From Sphingomonas sp. OK281 (GTDB lineage: Bacteria; Pseudomonadota; Alphaproteobacteria; Sphingomonadales; Sphingomonadaceae), in the NCBI RefSeq assembly GCF_900115295.1, contig NZ_FOVZ01000008.1, positions 91,827-155,826 of the forward strand: DNA of 64,000 bases, given 5' to 3'. The position numbers were made by a program, and so were the translations under genes. Of the stretch, positions 59,555-64,000 are shown piece by piece (position 1 is the stretch's first letter; the number at the start of each line of letters is the position of its first letter). Under the pieces are notes generated by a model that did no database searches, was not told the DNA's origin, and saw nothing but the letters and a program-made list of their open reading frames with translations.

Positions 59555-60382
59555 TCAGAAATCGACCGATAGCGCAACCTCTCGACGTGACCTAATCTCC
59601 TGTAATTGCTTCTCGATTGTATTCACGACCCCCTCGTATCCGATCGCACCAAGGACAAGGTGATGTGGAGGGTTATCTTCCTCGGTCAGCGAGATCATAG
59701 CCAACGCGGCGCGGGCCGGGTCGCCAGGTTGGTTACCACTTCCCTGAGCGGCCTTGTCCATGCTTGCACCAACGGTTTCTGCGTAATCCTTAATTTTTGT
59801 TTTGGTCGTCTGCCCAGAGCTACCGGCGAAGTTAGTTCGGAAAGCTCCGGGCTCGACGCAGGTTACCCTGATGCCAAGCGGCTCCACCTCCGCGGCCAGA
59901 GCCTTTGAGAATCCTTCTACCGCATGCTTTGTTGCCGAGTAATATGCTGATCGTGGCATACCTTGTATCCCGGCGACCGACGTAATGCTGATGACGTGAC
60001 CGCTCCGCTGAGCGCGCATGATCGGCAAGATTTCGCGCGTGATAGCGAAAAGTCCGAAGACGTTGGTATCGAACATCGCGCGAATGCGCGCCTCTTCGCC
60101 TTCCTCAGCTGACGACATGTAACCATAGCCGGCGACGTTCGCCAGCACGTCAATTCGACCAAAACGCTCGGTCGCGGCTGCAATAACGGTGGTGATCGCT
60201 TCGTAATTGGTTACGTCGAGATCGAGCGGGAAGACCTGCTCTGGTGCGCCGCCGATTCCATCGAGGTCAGCGGCGTTGCGCGCTGTGACGACAACGCGAC
60301 AGCCGCGCGCGATGACGGCCTTGGCGAGTTCTCTTCCAAAGCCGGATGAGGCCCCAGTGATTAGCCATACGTGTTGGTCGGT
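59555..60382 (-). CDS. Short-chain dehydrogenase/reductase
   Basis: 275 residues from the ATG at 60382 (MTDQHVWLITGASSGFGREL). TGASSGFG binds the cofactor, NVAGYGYMS is the NxAG block, and S142-region VISITSVAGIQG with YYSATKHAVEGF gives the catalytic Ser-Tyr-Lys. Classical SDR of the type acting on small alcohols or ketones. ATGATCC-like leader; alternative ATG three bases and two codons earlier. Confidence 0.92.
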   Translation of the reverse strand, partial: TDQHVWLITGASSGFGRELAKAVIARGCRVVVTARNAADLDGIGGAPEQVFPLDLDVTNYEAITTVIAAATERFGRIDVLANVAGYGYMSSAEEGEEARIRAMFDTNVFGLFAITREILPIMRAQRSGHVISITSVAGIQGMPRSAYYSATKHAVEGFSKALAAEVEPLGIRVTCVEPGAFRTNFAGSSGQTTKTKIKDYAETVGASMDKAAQGSGNQPGDPARAALAMISLTEEDNPPHHLVLGAIGYEGVVNTIEKQLQEIRSRREVALSVDF

Positions 60383-60930
60383 CATCATATGATCCTTTGT
60401 GCACACAGGAAATGCTGCCTTTTGCTCACCGATAAGCTTCGGCGAGCGGTCTCGAGAACCAGCCGGGGTTAAAGCGAATGCAATAGACCAGAGAAAGCAG
60501 ACGGTCCGCTTACGGGATCGGGGCGTCTTCCTTACTCGCTGGTCGCAGGGTCGTACCGTGGTGCGGTCAAATCATCCCGTTCCGTATAATTTTGTTGTCA
60601 AAAATCCGTCCTGCCAAATGGCCTGTAAGACTGGCTCGTGATCTTCATCATAGGGACAATCGTCATATCCCAATTTTTCGCTACTGGCGGCGTTAACCCC
60701 AGCGGTTCGGGCTCTTTCGCATTCCGGAACGTGATCTGCCACACACACACCGCCTTGTATAAAAGGATGGTGTGATAACGACTTATGCTAGATTCTGATG
60801 CCGCCTTTCCACTTTGATGAACGAACGTCTGCAAATGGAAGCGGGGTGAAGACCGTGAATGTCTATTTTTGGGCGCTTCCGGCCGATCCGCCGTTCCCGA
60901 AAGGGAACGGCGGGCGAGAAGGCATGAGCG
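60383..60930. other. Intergenic region, no gene recognised
   Basis: Mixed-composition DNA with AT-rich, promoter-like patches at about 60575-60600 (CGTATAATTTTGTTG). A palindrome copy lies at 60894-60925 (TTCCCGAAAGGGAACGGCGG, GCGAGAAGGC). Frames here are short and overlapping. Confidence 0.45.
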
Positions 60931-61106
60931 AAGTTCAGCCGGCGCGCTGCCCTTACCCCTTACCAGCAGGCTGAAGCGCTACACGGCTCGCTGCTGGCGA
61001 TACGCAACGCACAGTTGCCGCCCTACTCGGTGTCGACCAGGCAACGATATCACGGCTTTACCGAAGGGGGTCCAAAATGGCCGGATCATTGGGCTGCCGT
61101 GACTGA
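60931..61106 (+). pseudogene. Remnant of serine-recombinase C-terminal HTH
   Basis: KFSRRAALTPYQQAEAL in one frame continues in another as RLAAGDTQRTVAALLGVDQA and TISRLYRRG, which together make the DNA-binding HTH found at the end of resolvase/invertase proteins. The join needs one base near 60983. The catalytic domain is absent, so only a fragment remains. Confidence 0.55.
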
Positions 61107-61123
61107 ATATGCTACAAGACGAT

Positions 61124-61444
61124 ATGCAGGATACTACTCTCTATTTGGTCGGCTGGACGTTACTCGGATCGTTGGGCTGCTGGTTAACGACCTTTAGCCT
61201 CAATCGAATTCTCAAGCGCTCTCGTGACTGGTGTAATGCCGTTGGAGTAACTAGCTGGGCGTTGATGAGCAGCGGAATTCTATATGCGTATTATTTCTTC
61301 AAAAACGCGGATATGGCTGCGCATCATGAGGCGAATATTGGTTTTTTTGTAGTAGTCGTGGCAGTCTGGCTGGCATTTTCCCTGTTGGGAACCATCTTTG
61401 GCGCGCTGATTGTTACGCTTTCGCCCACTGTCGAACGTCGATAG
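61124..61444 (+). CDS. Small membrane protein
   Basis: 106 residues from the ATG at 61124 (MQDTTLYLVGWTLLGSLGCW), or 111 from 61109. Three spans: LVGWTLLGSLGCWLTTFSLN, GVTSWALMSSGILYAYYFFK and IGFFVVVVAVWLAFSLLGTI. AT-richer than average. Function unknown. Confidence 0.6.
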   Translation: MQDTTLYLVGWTLLGSLGCWLTTFSLNRILKRSRDWCNAVGVTSWALMSSGILYAYYFFKNADMAAHHEANIGFFVVVVAVWLAFSLLGTIFGALIVTLSPTVERR

Positions 61445-61497
61445 CGCACCAAGGTACGGGCCGGTTGCGCCCCGAGACTTGAAACGGGCGAAGCTGG

Positions 61498-61575
61498 TCA
61501 TTCCTGCCGTCGCAAAGGGAACGGCAGGCGAGAAGAGATCGGCGTTCTCGGAATCGATCGAGAAATGGGAATCCG
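61498..61575. repeat. Dispersed palindrome, copy at 61.5 kb
   Basis: CGCAAAGGGAACGGCAGGCG, AGAAGAGATCGGCG, TTCTCGGAATCGATCGAGAA and ATGGGAATCCGGACGG. The most complete long-form copy, with both palindromes. Confidence 0.75.
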
Positions 61576-61646
61576 GACGGTCAGCAATGAATGGTGGCGT
61601 CTGATAAACACCAGACAGAGCGAGGCAAGAACGGTATGCGAGCGCC

Positions 61647-62003
61647 ATGTCAGATAAGATCCTCATCTTCCTTGGCCCTAACGAGGCGTTCGACCCTGTC
61701 GCTGTTGAGCGAGCAATCACGTCTCTTGCCGATTGGACCGTCACTCAAACTGGACCAGGTATCGGGGCAGTCAGCCAATATCTTTGTGCCCGCGACGATA
61801 GCGAGTTGATCGTTCGCCTAAGTGCGGATGTTGAAACGGTAACGGTAGATGGGTATCTTGAACGCCCCGCTGCGCTGTTTGTTCTGGCATTTCAATCAGG
61901 TATTTCAAACCCACTCCGCATCACCGACATGGGCTACAACTTCGATTTGTCGCTCCGTGATTTCACCGATGCAGAGGGGCTGCAAGCGGCTGCGTCGCAC
62001 TGA
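61647..62003 (+). CDS. Hypothetical protein
   Basis: 118 residues, MSDKILIFLGPNEAFDPVAV, alpha/beta and soluble: SELIVRLSADVETVTVDGYL and LSLRDFTDAEGLQAAASH. The size suggests a stand-alone domain. No family recognised, though small immunity-like proteins have this look. Confidence 0.5.
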   Translation: MSDKILIFLGPNEAFDPVAVERAITSLADWTVTQTGPGIGAVSQYLCARDDSELIVRLSADVETVTVDGYLERPAALFVLAFQSGISNPLRITDMGYNFDLSLRDFTDAEGLQAAASH

Positions 62004-62106
62004 ATATACCGGCTGATAACGGCGGTTTTGTTTCTCAAAGGGATCGATCTTCGGGAATGAGTGCCTGATCTGCCGTATCCGCTATCTGGCACTCGCCCCC
62101 GGGAAG

Positions 62107-62700
62107 CTAACTTTGTACAGTGGCATACTCGTGAAGGCTAAAACCAGAGATGTCTTCTTCGTTTAATCGCGCCATTGCATGCTCACTCATCATGAGTCCG
62201 CAATATACATGCTTCTCATGCCAAAAGTGTGATCCTTTTGATTTTGTCACGTCAAATATGAGCTTATCTCCCGACGGATATCTCCATGACACACGATCAA
62301 ATACCCAACCGGGACGTTCGGCGAATACGCTATCGATCCGGTTGCATACTTGCCAAAACCACCTTTTATGTAAAATTTCCCCAGTCTTTCGCACATAGTG
62401 CAACTCTATGAATTGATGCACGCTAGGCTCAATATCTTCGATCAGATATCGTAACCGATCGCTTACAGTCCGAACGAAAAGCGCCTCATAGTCTTGGAGC
62501 TTTAGGTTTGCTGGCCAAGATATTTGCGTTGGAACGCTCACCACTTGAACCGGACGGCCACTTGATGATTTGCTGACCCTTGTATTTATGCCGCCATCGG
62601 GAGTTTCGTCTTGGAGCAACAATTCGGTTGCTCCTCCGACAATTTTCCCATTGGGCTTTCGAAGGCCAGATGGCTCATACGAGGCACCATAAACTGTCAT
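62107..62700 (-). CDS. Imm11/DUF1629-like immunity protein
   Basis: 197 residues. FVRTVSDRLRYLIEDIEPSV, HQFIELHYVRKTGEILHKRWF and a C-terminal HVYCGLMMSEHAMARLNEED with ISGFSLHEYA follow the Imm11 pattern, in which the protein neutralises a polymorphic toxin. No toxin gene lies next to it in this window. Lower GC than the surrounding genes. An acquired orphan immunity gene is a reasonable reading. Confidence 0.6.
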   Translation of the reverse strand: MTVYGASYEPSGLRKPNGKIVGGATELLLQDETPDGGINTRVSKSSSGRPVQVVSVPTQISWPANLKLQDYEALFVRTVSDRLRYLIEDIEPSVHQFIELHYVRKTGEILHKRWFWQVCNRIDSVFAERPGWVFDRVSWRYPSGDKLIFDVTKSKGSHFWHEKHVYCGLMMSEHAMARLNEEDISGFSLHEYATVQS

Positions 62701-62887
62701 GCTGTGGTTAGGCTCCTACGGCCCCAAAGACAGCGGTGAGCGGCTTCAGGTCGAGCTAGTGCTATACGACCCTCGGTATTCGAAATGCTAACGTTGGAAT
62801 TTAGAGCGTAGCGGTCTAGCCCTTCACGGCGTTGATATTAAATACAAAGCTTTTCCTTTTTGCGTCACGAGCGGCGCGTCGGGGCAT

Positions 62888-62945
62888 TCTCGCAAACGAA
62901 CCGCCAGTGAGACGGTGAGGGCGTTCTCGGAATCGATCGAGTTTG
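62888..62945. repeat. Dispersed palindrome, copy at 62.9 kb
   Basis: TTCTCGCAAACGAACCGCCA, GTGAGACGGTGAGGGCG and TTCTCGGAATCGATCGAGTT. Confidence 0.7.
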
Positions 62946-62969
62946 AGGAATTAACCGCAGTCTCGTATT

Positions 62970-63344
62970 GTGGTGTGTGGAACAAGAATATCGGATCAGG
63001 CTGTGCAGTCTTACCCTATCGGCATGATCTTACCGGTGCCAGGCTCGGGGCGTCTGGTTCTATTCGAAGCGTATCCGTCGAGGGATGTCATTCACCGCGA
63101 AATTTGGGGGCGAGAGGTGTTCCTGTTCGACGCCGGCAACCGGCCCGTTTGGCAGATCGCACCGGAACCAGGCGCGACGAACGACATGCACCGGGAGTTC
63201 GATGCGACCCGCCCCGCGACCGACACCTTCGCCGCCATTAGCAATATCGAAGGACGATTTTATGCAAGCCGCATCGGCGGTGACACCTTTTTGATCGATA
63301 TGACGACCGGCGCTGCCTCTTATACTGGCTGGGCACGGACATAG
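62970..63344 (+). CDS. Hypothetical protein
   Basis: Up to 124 residues; the likely start is the ATG at 63024 (MILPVPGSGRLVLFEAYPSR). IWGREVFLFDAGNRPVWQIA and SRIGGDTFLIDMTTGAASYT are beta-propeller-like strands. Soluble. Family unknown. Confidence 0.5.
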   Translation: MVCGTRISDQAVQSYPIGMILPVPGSGRLVLFEAYPSRDVIHREIWGREVFLFDAGNRPVWQIAPEPGATNDMHREFDATRPATDTFAAISNIEGRFYASRIGGDTFLIDMTTGAASYTGWART

Positions 63345-63390
63345 CCCTTCGTAGCGATCAGATCGTGGGATTGTCGATCTTCGCGCGAGC

Positions 63391-63421
63391 GTTCCCACAA
63401 CCGATCGAGAAATGGGAATCC
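63391..63421. repeat. Dispersed palindrome, copy at 63.4 kb
   Basis: TTCCCACAACCGATCGAGAA then ATGGGAATCCC. A shorter relative (GATCGAATTTCGGGAATTGG) lies at 63841-63860. Confidence 0.65.
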
Positions 63422-63497
63422 CGTTGGTCCGTAACATTTGCCGATGTTAGAGACGCAAGCCGTTGCGCTACCGATCGCAATCGGTGAGGCTATCACT

Positions 63498-63788
63498 ATG
63501 CAGATTAAGGTCATGGCCGATTACGGCTGCGCGCCATTGTGGTGGGACGGAGGCGAACGGGTTGGCAACATCACCCCCCAGACTCTGCCGCTAAGCGAAG
63601 GGCTTGTAGAGGCACTGTGGGCTTGGGCCGGCGAATACGACGCGACACTGAACATCGACGATCCGGCCAGATCCGGCTTTGACGATGATGCCGCTGCACG
63701 TGACTTCAACGATCGCGGTCGATCTCTCAGCGATCGCGTTGCCGGGGAGCTTGAGGGCGCAACCGTGCGCTTCTGGGAACCTTCCTAG
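63498..63788 (+). CDS. Small conserved hypothetical protein
   Basis: 96 residues from the ATG at 63498 (MQIKVMADYGCAPLWWDGGE). The KIKVMADYxCxPLW start and LPLSEGLVEALWAWAGEYDA, TLNIDDPARSGF are a pattern I recall in small actinobacterial and proteobacterial proteins. Soluble, acidic. Longer starts at 63438 and 63444 are possible. Function unknown. Confidence 0.65.
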   Translation: MQIKVMADYGCAPLWWDGGERVGNITPQTLPLSEGLVEALWAWAGEYDATLNIDDPARSGFDDDAAARDFNDRGRSLSDRVAGELEGATVRFWEPS

Positions 63789-63907
63789 CGACCGCTGTCT
63801 GTAGTCCCGGTGATCAAGACGCCTGATGCCGTCCTGAAATCGATCGAATTTCGGGAATTGGCGAGTTGGGAGCTAGACGACGCCGGTCCGCTGCCGATTG
63901 CAGGCTA

Positions 63908-64000
63908 GGGTCAGGACCCATTGATGTGAGAGGCGCGATCTGATTCAGGCTCTGCAAGGAGACTGGCGATGAGCGACCTGTATTGGCTGACTGACGAGCA
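63908..64000 (+). mobile_element. Left end of an IS5-family insertion sequence
   Basis: GGGTCAGGACCCATTGATG looks like a terminal inverted repeat, preceded by CTAG-type target (TA at 63906-63907), and a transposase start follows within 60 bases. The element continues past the window. Confidence 0.7.
63969..64000 (+). CDS. IS5-family transposase, cut by window end
   Basis: GCAAGGAGACTGGCG precedes ATG 63969; the visible residues MSDLYWLTDEQ are the characteristic N-terminus of IS5-family (IS427/IS1031 group) DDE transposases of alphaproteobacteria. The rest lies outside the window. Confidence 0.85.
   Translation, partial: MSDLYWLTDE

Overview
The window reads as a high-GC alphaproteobacterial (sphingomonad-type) plasmid or integrated conjugative element. 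The indicators are a MobF relaxase with a TraD coupling protein, a VirC1/ParA-type ATPase, a large ParB, ArdC, DUF2493 and DUF736 plasmid proteins, a zinc-less MucR-like regulator, and several small protein families I associate with Sphingomonadaceae. No rRNA, tRNA, CRISPR array or type IV secretion mating-pair genes are visible. Family names are from recall of sequence motifs; no search was run.

Region 1 (1-11.4 kb) is maintenance and transfer DNA: an HTH protein cut by the window edge, a parA operon read leftwards, a block of six phased 16-bp repeats in front of it (candidate centromere or iterons), then a leftward run of overlapping genes: RHH relaxosome protein, TraD, MobF relaxase-helicase, a NERD-domain nuclease and three small membrane or hypothetical proteins. 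A probable oriT lies upstream of the RHH gene at about 11.15-11.37 kb.

Region 2 (11.4-17 kb) holds small plasmid genes (DUF2493, DUF736 and others) among hairpin-rich noncoding DNA. It includes a two-copy repeat with compensatory changes, a nearly perfect 33-bp hairpin, and a 15.7-16.3 kb block with a long-range helix enclosing nested stems, the best candidate for an undescribed structured RNA.

Region 3 (17-26.7 kb) is accessory: a lone response regulator, two VapBC-type toxin-antitoxin pairs, a D-Ala-D-Ala carboxypeptidase-like protein, a bS21 (rpsU) gene, and a compact leftward operon of non-specific endonuclease, 90-aa protein, membrane protein, protealysin-type M4 protease and its emfourin-type inhibitor.

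Region 4 (26.8-36.4 kb) is a leftward block of plasmid-conserved genes (a staphylococcal-nuclease lipoprotein, DUF7007- and DUF6927-like proteins, ArdC antirestriction protein and a 750-aa ParB), closed by the MucR-like gene.

Region 5 (36.5-64 kb) differs in style: short operons on both strands, a lower-GC leucine-rich-repeat gene, an FTR1/cytochrome c iron permease, an MFS transporter, c-di-GMP enzymes, LysR with a quinone reductase, TetR with a carotenoid oxygenase, an SDR, an orphan Imm11-like protein, and about twenty copies of a dispersed intergenic palindrome that I do not see left of 36.6 kb. The window ends inside an IS5-family element.

At least eight genes look broken by one-base shifts, several at homopolymer runs. 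Either the assembly carries indel errors or many accessory genes are decaying; starts and stops there should be read with that in mind.
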